Source: Saccharicrinis sp965230625
GTDB taxonomy: Bacteria > Bacteroidota > Bacteroidia > Bacteroidales > Marinilabiliaceae
DNA: 64,000 nt
Reading direction: 5' to 3'
Assembly (NCBI GenBank): GCA_965230625.1
Contig: CBDDLL010000002.1
Span: forward strand, 496,001-560,000
Within the stretch, counting starts at the first letter, position 1. Each line of letters opens with the position of its first letter. Below, one piece after another: positions 34,344 to 43,518 of this stretch. Below the pieces are notes generated by a model. That model was not told where the DNA came from. It ran no database searches and saw only the letters and a list, made by a program, of their open reading frames with translations. Made by a program: the position numbers and the translations under genes.

Positions 34344-36458
34344 TTAAACCTCTGAAAAAGTAATTTTAAATTGTGAACCATTTTTATTAGCATATGCAAA
34401 CTCACCATCAATTTGGTTTGTTAATAAGTTTACAAGTCTTAATCCCAAAGAGTTTGAATTTTCGATTTCAAGATTAGTTGGTAATCCGGGACCATTATCC
34501 TTTATTACTAACTCATATCTTTTAAAATCTGTTCTTAATAAATCAATTTCTAAAATCCCGAGTTTACTATCATTAAATGCATATTTATATGCATTCGAAG
34601 CTAATTCTGTAACTATTAGCCCTAAAGGTATTGAAGTATCAATATTGAGAGGGATTTTATCGATATTCAATATTGTACGAACTTCAATATCTTCTTTTTT
34701 AAAGATTGAATTTATTGTTTTGACCAACTGATCAAGGTAGTTTTCAAAGTTTATTCGAGTAAAATTTTCTTCTTGATATAACAATTGATGAATAAGAGCC
34801 ATAGCCTTTACTCTGCTTTGACTTTCCTGCACAGCCCCAATAATTTTTAAGTCTTTGGTATATTCGGTTTGAATGTTAAGTAAACTAGAAATAATTTGAA
34901 GATTGTTTTTTACACGGTGATGTATTTCTTTTAACAAAGCTTCTTTTTCGTTATTCGCTTTCTTTTTTTGTATGTAGGTTTTATACAGAAAAACTGTGAA
35001 TATTATTACCAATAAGCAGATAATAATTATAGCATTTCTTACAAGCTTTTGTCTTTTTATATTAGCATTGTAAAGTAATCTTTCTTTTTCCTGTTCTTGC
35101 ACTAGTTGATCCTTTTCTTTCTCAAAATCAAATTCTAACTTTTTCTTTGTAATAGCCTTGATATTATCAGCATTTAAAACGCTATCACTATATTGCTTAT
35201 ATTTTAATAAATAATTATAAGCTTTATTAATTTCTCCTTTTTGAAAGTTTACCAGATGTAAACCTTTAGTGGCATTTTTTAATAGTTCTATATTGCCAAT
35301 CTTTTTTCCTGTATTAAAAGCAATTGTAAAGTTTTTCTCGGCCATATTAAACTCACCTTTTTGCATATAAATATTCCCTAAAACATTACTTGCTGTAGCA
35401 TAATCATTTTCAAGGTTTAAAGAATTACTTATGAGTTTACTCTTTTTCAGGTAATACAATGCTTCTGATTGTCTGCCTGTGTTAAATAATATATTTCCGA
35501 TGTAATAATATGCTATTGCTACCTTTCCTTTTTGTCCTAAATTGATCGCTTCATCTAAACTTTTTTTATAGTAGTAAATTGCCGAATCTCTTTTATTTAA
35601 TCCCTCAAATGCAATACCCATCATTTTATATAAAGACATATCGCTTCTAACCCTGTTAACGTATCCGTTTTTTATCTCATTCAATAGTTTTAATGCATTT
35701 TCATGTTCTCCTAAACTGTTATAAACATCTGCTATATCAACTTTTACTATATATGAAACTACTGGATCATTTAAATATTTTAATTCATTCAATGCATTAT
35801 AGAAACACTCTAAAGAGGCTTTAATATTACCTTGTTGCCTGGCTATTACTCCCTGTAAATGCAAACAAGACCCCAATCGTTTTGGATCATTTAGTTTTTT
35901 AAGCAGCTTTTCATTTTCCTTTAATACATAAAGACTTGAATCTAATTGCCCCATATATCTATAACATACAGCAAGATTATTTCCTGTAACAACATAAAAT
36001 GAAGTATCTTTTAATTCCCAAAAATATTTTCGCCCTTTTAAGAAATAGTGTTTACTTAAATTATAATTAGATATTGTGTTGTACATAACACCCAATTTGC
36101 CACATAAGCGACTCAATTTTATTTTATCATCTAACTCTTGCGCAGCATAATACGCTTTTTTATAAGCTATAATTGCAGAATCATTTTGCGATTCAATTTT
36201 ATACAATGATCCTAAACGATAGTTAGCTTGCATAACACCGTATACATAATTTATACTTTCTGCTGATGCAATTATTTTTTGATACTGCAACTTTGAATTA
36301 GACGGAATTTTAAGATAAGTCGTATCCAGTTGTACAATTAAATTGTAAATTGATAAAGTATCTATTAATTTCAAACTCTTATTAGCCTGAAGAGGAGTAA
36401 ATAATCCCTTTACTGAAATTAAAACAACTATATTTAAGATGAAGATATATGTCTTCAT
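34344..36458 (-). CDS. TPR-containing sensor histidine kinase
   Basis: 704 residues. Signal peptide about 1-25, then TPR repeats to about 430 (periplasmic), membrane helix about 475-493, HisKA_2-type dimerisation helix with phospho-His at 513/514 (EIHHRVKNN), and HATPase domain about 590-700 (N-box near 622, SNAYKY; G1 DNGPGLP). Senses a signal in the periplasm via TPRs. Its partner LytTR regulator follows after 3 bp. Confidence 0.93.
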   Translation of the reverse strand: MKTYIFILNIVVLISVKGLFTPLQANKSLKLIDTLSIYNLIVQLDTTYLKIPSNSKLQYQKIIASAESINYVYGVMQANYRLGSLYKIESQNDSAIIAYKKAYYAAQELDDKIKLSRLCGKLGVMYNTISNYNLSKHYFLKGRKYFWELKDTSFYVVTGNNLAVCYRYMGQLDSSLYVLKENEKLLKKLNDPKRLGSCLHLQGVIARQQGNIKASLECFYNALNELKYLNDPVVSYIVKVDIADVYNSLGEHENALKLLNEIKNGYVNRVRSDMSLYKMMGIAFEGLNKRDSAIYYYKKSLDEAINLGQKGKVAIAYYYIGNILFNTGRQSEALYYLKKSKLISNSLNLENDYATASNVLGNIYMQKGEFNMAEKNFTIAFNTGKKIGNIELLKNATKGLHLVNFQKGEINKAYNYLLKYKQYSDSVLNADNIKAITKKKLEFDFEKEKDQLVQEQEKERLLYNANIKRQKLVRNAIIIICLLVIIFTVFLYKTYIQKKKANNEKEALLKEIHHRVKNNLQIISSLLNIQTEYTKDLKIIGAVQESQSRVKAMALIHQLLYQEENFTRINFENYLDQLVKTINSIFKKEDIEVRTILNIDKIPLNIDTSIPLGLIVTELASNAYKYAFNDSKLGILEIDLLRTDFKRYELVIKDNGPGLPTNLEIENSNSLGLRLVNLLTNQIDGEFAYANKNGSQFKITFSEV

Positions 36459-36622
36459 AACATGTGCCTATTACTGGATAATGTATCGAAGATATGAAAT
36501 GATTTTTAAATGAAAAATACCCTTCTACTACAACAAGCACCAATTATATTTCATTCTATTTTAAACATTTAACAATATACAGCAATCAATAATCTGATTT
36601 TTAAATTCAAAAAAATGAAGCA

Positions 36623-36745
36623 ATGGCATATAATGAATTATTAGCCGACCGAATAACGAGAATATTAAAAGATAAACATGTAAACTTTGAAGAAAAGAAA
36701 ATGATGGGAGGTTTATGTTACATAGTAGATGATAAAATGTGGTAA
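36623..36745 (+). pseudogene. TfoX-N gene, N-terminal piece
   Basis: Forty codons starting MAYNELLADRITRILKDKHV..., matching the N-terminus of TfoX-N family proteins up to DDKM, then running into foreign DNA and a stop. The missing remainder resumes at 38082. TfoX-N family members are small proteins of competence-like or unknown role. Confidence 0.75.
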
Positions 36746-36807
36746 CAACTCAGGTATATAAGACAACATAATTATATTGCCTCCTAGAAATGGGCTTTTG
36801 CCTTAAT

Positions 36808-38055
36808 TTACAAGGAAGAGCATAGTGTTTCAAAAACATTATAATCCCTTTTAATCCAGGTATCAATAACAGAACGTATCGTTGCAAATATATCTGCCCC
36901 GTTTTCAGACCTAAACCCACCAGACACCTTTTGCTTTACTTTAATGTTGCGTATTGCCCTTTCCGACCCATTGTTGTCAAAAGGCACCTCATGGAAAAAC
37001 AAAAAGGTAAATACGCTGTTTTTCCATTTGACCATTCTTTTATGAAAGGCAATTAGTTTCTTGAGTTTTATTTTGGGTGGCGAATCCAATAATTTTTGAA
37101 ACTCCCGTAATATTTCGTCTCGCATTTTTATGGGTTGCGAATATTGATATTGGGGCAAGTCCCTTTTGAGGTTAATGGCTTTTAGGAAAAGCTCTTTTAA
37201 TTGAACAGGCCAACTGTTATTTGTCACTTCAATAAAAGCGTTAAGTTCACGGAGTAAGTGGGCCAGGCACAATTGGTGCCTGTGGGCATCTGTTTTTAAT
37301 CAAAGAATCCGACACCAACACCGCATTGGGAAACCCTTTGGGAAATTCATTTTCAATCGCTGCAAATCCTCTTGTTGGAGAAACTGTAATAAAAGTTTCT
37401 GTTGCAGTTTGCCACGTCCATGTCCAATATCGCTTTTTACATTTGTCCCTGTTTCATCGCTACCTACAACTTTTGAGTTCGCTATATCTTCTTTTATGTT
37501 CTCATAAATTGGATACAACCTATCTGCCACCCTGTTGAGCATATGTACCTTCACTAATTGATATATTGCTGATGCATTTTAACAATTCCGGAATCCTTTG
37601 GTATGGAATGTATTGACGAGTATTCAGATAACTGACAAAAGAAGTTAGGTTGCTCCCATATTGGATCGGGGCATTTACTCCAGAAGGGAAATCTTCGGTT
37701 GACACAACATTGGATAAACCTTTGCTTGGAATTTAACCCTAAAGCAAAATCAAGTAAAAAGATAATCTGGGTTTGAAAATATAGCCTGGCTTTTTACCGC
37801 TGCTTTTCCTCAAACTTTTTTGTTTGGGAACCTTCCCTAAATCCTGCGAAGGTGGTCGTGAGCTATTGCGGCTATTTTGCTGATTATAAGCTGACGATTT
37901 TCTTCCTTCAGGTCTTTTATGTCATCCCGTAACAGTTGCATTTCTTTTTCTATCCTATTACTGAATTCTACAAAAATATTGAGATATCTTCTTTTTCTAA
38001 AGGCTCTAATGTCTCTCGCTTTATCATGCAAATATCGGGATACGATCATCCACAC
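36808..38055 (-). pseudogene. IS66-family transposase, broken
   Basis: C-terminal part 36808-37272 carries the IS66 DDE end (FDNNGSERAIRNIKVKQKVSGGFRS, with the last Glu). The middle part to 37705 is in two other frames (SDETG with the first Asp; upstream EDFPSGVNAPIQYGSNLTS). An N-terminal coiled-coil piece is at 37837-38055. The segment expected between the coiled coil and EDFPSG (zinc-finger region) is missing and replaced by a copy of the TfoX-N tail. At least two frameshifts; inactive. Confidence 0.7.
37706..37784 (+). repeat. Duplicated TfoX-N tail inside the transposase
   Basis: Fifty-seven bases beginning AACATTGGATAAACC match the end of the TfoX-N gene (38238-38294) with two mismatches, then diverge by a 13-base insertion before AAAATATAG. 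The near-identity means a recent copy. Confidence 0.7.
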
Positions 38056-38082
38056 AACTGGGTTTAAAACTCGTAACAGATG
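38035..38082. repeat. ~48-bp repeat, copy A at the right insertion boundary
   Basis: TCGGGATACG.TCATCCAC.CAACTG...TTTAAAACTCGT.ACAGATG; a second copy lies at 38361-38404 beyond the TfoX-N gene. They may be ends of two IS66 copies. Confidence 0.6.
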
Positions 38083-38306
38083 GTATAATTAAAGATGGAT
38101 TGATGGCACGTATTGATCCTGAAATATATGACGAAGCTTTATCAAAACCAGGTTGCCACGAGATGAACTTTACAGGCAGACCAATGAAAGGTTTTGTTCA
38201 AGTAGAACCTGAAGGTATTGACATGGATGATGAACTTGAACATTGGATAAACCTTTGCTTGGAGTTTAATCCTAAAGCAAAATCAAGTAAAAAGAAGAAA
38301 ATATAG
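38082..38306 (+). pseudogene. TfoX-N gene, C-terminal piece
   Basis: Resumes as GIIKDGLMARIDPEIY..., continues through NFTGRPMKGFVQVEPEGID to the natural stop after a Lys-rich tail. This is the second half of the TfoX-N domain, in frame with the consensus after DDKM. It has no promoter or start of its own. Confidence 0.75.
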
Positions 38307-38360
38307 TTGATTTATAAACCTATTTATATATTACATCTAATTTTATAGTTATTAGCATGC

Positions 38361-38404
38361 TCGGGATACGTTCATCCACCAACTGTTTAAAACTCGTACA
38401 GATG
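38361..38404. repeat. ~48-bp repeat, copy B
   Basis: Same as copy A at 38035 with three single-base or small deletions. It follows the TfoX-N stop by 54 bp. Confidence 0.6.
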
Positions 38405-38440
38405 AAGTATCAACGAACAACATTTTTTTTGAATTTGATA

Positions 38441-39565
38441 TTATTTTTTACTCTTTTTCTTAAAGGTATTCTTTATTTTTCGTTCAATAATTCCATCTCC
38501 ATAACCCGACCATTTCTTTAAAATTGTTCTTTCGGGAGATAATAATAAGAAAGTAGGAACACCGGAAATACCATACTTTATATATGTTTCACTCATTCTT
38601 CCTTTACCATCCCATAAACTAGTCCACGTTACGCTATCCCTCTTAAGAAATTCTTGCCATACTTCTTTATTTGCATCACACGAAAAACTTACAATAGCAA
38701 TAGAATCTTTATATGTTTCATGAATTTTATGAAGTTCTTTTGCTGATTTCATGCATGGACCGCAATAAGTAGATGTAAAATCCAAAAGTATATATTTTTC
38801 CTTCATATCGAATAAACTAACTTTTTCACCCAGCTTATTATAAGCTTCAAAATCATAGCATTTATCTCCCACTTTTGGTATTGGATTATCAAGGTATACT
38901 TTAATGATTTTACCATATTTACTTGTCTTAATATCTTCGGGCAAATTATTATACAGTTTAGCTACAGTATCCCGATGAAATTCTTTTTTTCGAAATCCCA
39001 AATTAATAACCCCTGCATAAGAATTGATATTTTCTTTAATAGCAGAATCTATTATTTTGTCTACAGTATCATCTATTGCTTTTATTTCTTCCCATATCTC
39101 CTTATTCTTAAGAGTTCGTAGACTATCTGATAAGGAGAAAAAATATTTCACCAAGCTATCTCTTTTAATGTCAAAGGTCTTTCTTAAATTTCTAAACTTA
39201 TTGTATTCATCCTGATTTTTTGAACCTTTAATTTTTACATGCCAGGGAAAATCAGTTATATCGGCTTGTAGAGTTACTTTCTCATTACCTATTAATAAAT
39301 TTGTATAATGAAACTTTTTATCTAAATTAAAGTGAAGCCAAAAACTTTCTGGTGTTTCTGGTAAAACTCCTTTTAAAACAAAATGATTATTTAATACTAA
39401 AGCACTGTCAATTTCTTCTTCAGTACTTAAATTCTTTAAATAAATCATAGTGCTATCAGGTATACCAGTTACATTTCCTTCTATTTGATAACCTTCATGT
39501 GTTGAGCACGATAATAGAATTTGGACTATTACAGTTAATAAAGTTAAATTTCTTATTAATCTCAT
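38441..39565 (-). CDS. DUF4369-thioredoxin-fold lipoprotein (TlpA-like)
   Basis: 374 residues from the chosen Met (the frame is open 63 bp further upstream, but this start puts the signal and lipobox LLSC near residue 20). DUF4369-like beta domain about 25-125, then a thioredoxin fold with YCGPC (redox pair at about 270-273) and cis-Pro in GVPTFLLL. Such lipoproteins handle periplasmic disulfides in Bacteroidota. It begins 200 bp from the DUF6326 gene, divergently. Confidence 0.85.
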   Translation of the reverse strand: MRLIRNLTLLTVIVQILLSCSTHEGYQIEGNVTGIPDSTMIYLKNLSTEEEIDSALVLNNHFVLKGVLPETPESFWLHFNLDKKFHYTNLLIGNEKVTLQADITDFPWHVKIKGSKNQDEYNKFRNLRKTFDIKRDSLVKYFFSLSDSLRTLKNKEIWEEIKAIDDTVDKIIDSAIKENINSYAGVINLGFRKKEFHRDTVAKLYNNLPEDIKTSKYGKIIKVYLDNPIPKVGDKCYDFEAYNKLGEKVSLFDMKEKYILLDFTSTYCGPCMKSAKELHKIHETYKDSIAIVSFSCDANKEVWQEFLKRDSVTWTSLWDGKGRMSETYIKYGISGVPTFLLLSPERTILKKWSGYGDGIIERKIKNTFKKKSKK

Positions 39566-39764
39566 TATTAAATATTTTGTTAATATAATTGTGCTATTGC
39601 TAACGTTCCTATATTTTTTTAATTGCACTTATCAATATAAAGCATCCAATAATTTATTTTGATAATAATGTGGTTGACATTATTTCTTAACTAAAGTCAA
39701 TGAAATTGAAAAGAAAGTCAAAGATATTTGTGTCATTATTAATAAACATAAAAACGTTATAAAT

Positions 39765-40175
39765 ATGGCTTTAAGTTTAGAAACTTCAAAAACTGACAAT
39801 AGAATTATTTTATCAACTCTTTGGATTTTTGTCACTTTAAATTATTTGTATTGTGACGTAATTGGATTAATGGATTCTAATTTGCTTAAGCAATTCCTTA
39901 CTGGCACTGTTGAAGGGATGGAAATTTCCCAAGAATTTTTACTTATGGCTGGTATATTAATGGAACTTCCAATTGCTATGGTTCTACTTTCCCGAATATT
40001 AAAATATAAAAGTAATCGTATTGCAAATATTACTATTGGTTTAATAAAAACTGTTGTTATGATTTTAACTTTATTTATTGGTAAACCTACGTCCTACTAC
40101 TTGTTTTTTGCCATTATTGAATTATTTACCACTACATTTATAGTTATATATGCCTGGAAGTGGAAACTTTCTTAA
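39765..40175 (+). CDS. DUF6326-family small membrane protein
   Basis: 136 residues with four membrane helices: about 15-35, 60-80, 87-105 and 110-130. The start ILSTLWIFVTLNYLYCDVIGLMD matches DUF6326 proteins, whose function is unknown. Single-gene unit divergent from the TlpA-like lipoprotein. Confidence 0.75.
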   Translation: MALSLETSKTDNRIILSTLWIFVTLNYLYCDVIGLMDSNLLKQFLTGTVEGMEISQEFLLMAGILMELPIAMVLLSRILKYKSNRIANITIGLIKTVVMILTLFIGKPTSYYLFFAIIELFTTTFIVIYAWKWKLS

Positions 40176-40205
40176 AAATAAAGAATCCTATTTTTTTTAT
40201 AAAGC

Positions 40206-40863
40206 TTATTCTGGAATATACCCTAACTTAATAAGCTCTTCTTTACTTTTTACTTCTTTGGTAGCACCATCATGTATGCATATAATTCTACTTGCTAAAT
40301 CAAGAATATTTCTGTAATCATGATCAGTAACAATAAATCCCTTGTTTTTGGATTGTTCATTAATCAAGTTTTTTATTTCCTCTTTATAAACAGGAGCAAC
40401 ACCATTAAATGGCTCATCAATAAAAGTATATATTGAATCTGAATAAATGATCAGAAAAATCTCTAAAAGACGCTTTTCCCCGCCAGAAAGTTGATAACTT
40501 CTCCTATCAAGCATTGGCCTTATTAAGTTATGATCTTTTATTAATTCTGAATTACTCTTATCACAAAACAGCTTAATTATTGTATTGACATTTATATGAT
40601 TAGGCAAAAAACTATCTTGTGGTAAATAACTTATCAATTTGCGATTATCAAAAAGTCCATCCACTATTTTATTGCCAATTTTTACAAACTTTCCTTTCTG
40701 CAGAAATTGAACCAAATACAATTTTTAATAATGTTGATTTTCCTGTTCCGTTCCTTCCAAGTAATCCTATTATTTCTCCTTTTTTACATGATATATATAC
40801 ATCGGTTAATACTTGATTTAAGTTATAACTTTTAATTACACTATCAACATGAAGATTATTCAT
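40206..40863 (-). pseudogene. ABC transporter ATP-binding protein, frameshifted
   Basis: About 218 residues once one base is removed near 40690. Walker A GRNGTGKS, Q-loop LISYLPQDSF, signature LSGGEK, Walker B FIDEPF, switch His in TDHD all present. The start ATG overlaps the upstream membrane gene by 4 bp (ATGA), so this was a coupled pair. The first frame ends KVCKNWQ-stop; the second resumes FVKIGNK. All motifs intact otherwise, so either recent decay or a sequencing indel. Confidence 0.75.
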
Positions 40864-41150
40864 ACAAGAATAATTGTTAAACCTATTGATAAGTGAAAAA
40901 TGAATGTGATTAACCAAAGAATGTACCTACTTAAACCTAAATTAAAATAAAAGTAGTACTCTTTATTATTCCATACCTCATAAATAAAATAATGAAATAA
41001 TAGTCCTGAAAAAATAAACGAAATCCCTACTGTATTTAAAAAGTTAAGACCTTCTGTTTTCAGTCCAATAAATCCAATAAAAAGCGAGAATAATAATGAA
41101 GGAATAATCAACTTTCTATAAAAAAGAAATATAGCTTTTACTATTTGCAT
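40860..41150 (-). CDS. Small membrane protein, likely ABC permease subunit
   Basis: 96 residues with three membrane helices (about 13-30, 40-60, 75-94). Its stop overlaps the ATPase start in ATGA. At 96 residues it is far shorter than ordinary ABC permeases, which usually have six helices; either it acts as a multimer or it is a remnant of a larger permease. Substrate unknown. Confidence 0.6.
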   Translation of the reverse strand: MQIVKAIFLFYRKLIIPSLLFSLFIGFIGLKTEGLNFLNTVGISFIFSGLLFHYFIYEVWNNKEYYFYFNLGLSRYILWLITFIFHLSIGLTIILV

Positions 41151-41297
41151 TGCACTTCGTTTTTTTATTATAACGGCTTACAATATGAAATATTGCATTG
41201 CAATGTTAAATTTCGCAACCGTTAAAATATGTTACAACACCTGAACCACAACACTTTTCGTGCCAATTTATTATCGTGAGTATTGATAATAACTATA

Positions 41298-42239
41298 TTA
41301 CTTCAAATGCTGAACCATGAATTCTTTTATTGTAGGTTGAATGTCGCTTTCAGCATCTACATGTTTTGAAGTAAATAAATAATTTTTTACTCCATGTTTA
41401 TTTAATTTTTTAGATACTGCAATAGCATGTTCTCTGTGGTGTTGAATTATATTATCATTAGCAGGAAATGTTTCTTCCATTAAATTCATTAGATAAACCG
41501 GAGGATCCTCATCGTCAATCATATCTAACATATCCAGACTTTCAGAAATCTCTTTTTTCTGTTTTTTAAAACTTTTGTAGTTTGGATAGCCATAAAAATT
41601 TGCAGCTACATCGTAAAAGAATTTCCTTTTCAGAATTAAACCTATCCATAACCCAGGCACTACTTTTCTCCACCTAAATACATTGTATGTGGCTTGAGTA
41701 GCTATTGCACCTGCACACTTTATCCTTGTTGATTGCCCCAATATAGATGGATCACCTTCAATAGCCATATCATCATGAAAGGCAAAATATAAACTGGAAC
41801 CGGCTCCAGCAGAACCTCCATAACAACCAATACGTGTTTTATCAATATTATATTCAGCAGCATTAAAGCGCATAAATTGAATCGCCCTTTTTATATCCTG
41901 AAGACATAATTTCACCCCAATAGAGTCATCGCTGTTTCGATATCTATAGTTTATTGTTGCTACAGCAATATTATTCTCAATAAAGTATTTAATATCATCT
42001 TTTCTTTTATAGTAATCCTTTTTATCACCATCGACAAACCCACCTCCATGAATAAAAATCGCAAGTCCATGCTTTGACTCAAGGGTAGGAAGTATGATAT
42101 CAAATTTGTTTCTTTCAAATTCACCATAACTCACATTAAATATTGCCCTATAATCTTCTTGATTCATATAATCAAGACTTTGAGCTTGAGCTACAATTAT
42201 TAAGTTGACAAAAACTGTAAATATTATTAAATGTTTCAT
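41298..42239 (-). CDS. Secreted alpha/beta-hydrolase esterase (HSL/BD-FAE-like)
   Basis: 313 residues. Signal peptide about 1-19 (VAQA). Oxyanion-hole motif HGGG (about 62-65), nucleophile elbow GGSAG (about 145-149), and a late His about residue 293. Typical of acetyl-xylan/feruloyl or small-ester hydrolases in Bacteroidota. Exported; substrate unknown. Confidence 0.85.
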   Translation of the reverse strand: MKHLIIFTVFVNLIIVAQAQSLDYMNQEDYRAIFNVSYGEFERNKFDIILPTLESKHGLAIFIHGGGFVDGDKKDYYKRKDDIKYFIENNIAVATINYRYRNSDDSIGVKLCLQDIKRAIQFMRFNAAEYNIDKTRIGCYGGSAGAGSSLYFAFHDDMAIEGDPSILGQSTRIKCAGAIATQATYNVFRWRKVVPGLWIGLILKRKFFYDVAANFYGYPNYKSFKKQKKEISESLDMLDMIDDEDPPVYLMNLMEETFPANDNIIQHHREHAIAVSKKLNKHGVKNYLFTSKHVDAESDIQPTIKEFMVQHLK

Positions 42240-42435
42240 CTCATTATAATTTTATCTTTTAAATGCATTCGATGGAACTCCCTCATAATGGTTCTTCCTG
42301 TGTTAGAAATATTTCTCATGGGTCGTTTCATTTGTTTATATTTTTATATCAATCTCAAACAACTAAAGAATACTTTTTTCAATTCAATAAATATCTTTCT
42401 AAAAAACTAACTCTCTATGGGAACTATGACTTTTC

Positions 42436-43273
42436 TTATTGCTTCTTACAATCAATCACAACAAATGGAACACTTAACTTCACTATTCCATCTGCCTGCG
42501 ATATTTTATTTAACTCATTTTCTATCTGTTCAAATATTTCCGATTGCTTTTCTAACGGTATAATTTCTTTCCACCCATCAATAAATGCTAGCCTTATGGA
42601 ATGATGATTTAGTAGTGCTGTTCCATCAACGAATTTATAATCAAACTTATCATGAACAACCGATTCTATTGAAAACCCATGCGATTGAATTAGCTCAAGA
42701 TATTCGTCAAGTGGTTTACGTTTCTTATAAATTTGTTGTCGCATTAATTCCAAACAATTATTAAGTTTTAAATCAATCAGAACATTCTCCATTACCGAGT
42801 AAAACTCAATCATTGTATCATTTAAATTCATCGTTTGAATAAACTGACCTTCTGATTTAATAATTCTACCACATTCTAATAAAGACTTATCAAGGTTCTT
42901 CCACATTATTTAATCCGTTATTACTAATTATCAAATCAATAGAACTATCACCCAACGGCATATCTTCAGCTACACCTCTTATAATTTCAATATTTTTAAT
43001 ATCATAAAAATCAATCTTTTTCATTGCTCTATCTACAGCAGCATCCCATGGATCAATTCCGTATACCTTTGATTCAATGCCCAATCGCATAGCCACTTCA
43101 ATCAAAGGAAATCCTGCTCCAAATCCAATATCTAAGGCATTAATTCCTTTCTTGTATTTGATTCCATCAAGTAATTTTAATCCAAATGGAGCGGCCCAAA
43201 GAGGTAATTCATCAAAAACCTCAACAAGCGTTTCTGAGTTATAATCCCAATCTGTTTTTAAATATTTTGTCAT
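42436..43273 (-). pseudogene. SAM-dependent methyltransferase, frameshifted
   Basis: About 278 residues once one A is removed near 42895-42900. Start chosen at MTKYLKTDWDY. SAM motif I ALDIGFGAG (about 44-52), then acidic Asp after strand 2 (GIDPWDA), motif IV LIISNNGLNNV, and a C-terminal domain ending PFVVIDCKKQ. Resembles UbiE/class I methyltransferases. One frame ends NNVEEP-stop; the other has MWKNLDKSLL. Substrate unknown. Confidence 0.7.
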
Positions 43274-43300
43274 ATTGCATTTTTTTTCGTTTTTACCTTG

Positions 43301-43445
43301 ACTAGTAGTAAGTTCATAAAGTAATAAAGTCGAAAGTTGATCCAAACATACTATCAACTTAGAACACTGAATACATACTAACTGTAGACATAGCAGTTTG
43401 GTTGAATTTGACAGATCTATTATTTTTGAACGCTATACTAGTTTC
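43301..43445. repeat. ~145-bp direct repeat (copy 1), upstream of the methyltransferase
   Basis: Begins ACTAGTAG.AAGTTCATAAA, then AGTAAAGTCGAA, AGCTTAGAACA.TGA, and ends TTGAAC..TATAC.AG. A matching copy with the same order lies at 44835-44980. Together they flank the serine-hydrolase gene. Identity is patchy but spans the full length. Confidence 0.5.
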
Positions 43446-43518
43446 TAATTTAATACCCCAACATATTTTTGCTTGAGGATACCACCTTATGATGTTTAAA
43501 CTGATTTATTAGGAATTC

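Larger units (their letters stand above)
36746..38081 (-). mobile_element. Decayed IS66-family insertion inside a TfoX-N gene
   Basis: Lies between the two halves of the TfoX-N gene. It carries a reversed, frameshifted IS66 transposase and a copied piece of the TfoX-N tail. Ends are inferred from where the TfoX-N frame stops and resumes; no clean 8-bp target duplication can be seen (nearest match ATGTGGTA / AGATGGTA). Confidence 0.65.

Noticed and set aside
37326..37538. 70-codon plus-strand frame within the IS66 region
   Set aside because: Antisense shadow of the transposase frames.
41170..41240. Palindromic element around GCATTGCAATG
   Set aside because: Only the short centre and the outer AACGG/CCGTT words pair; the arms between do not.
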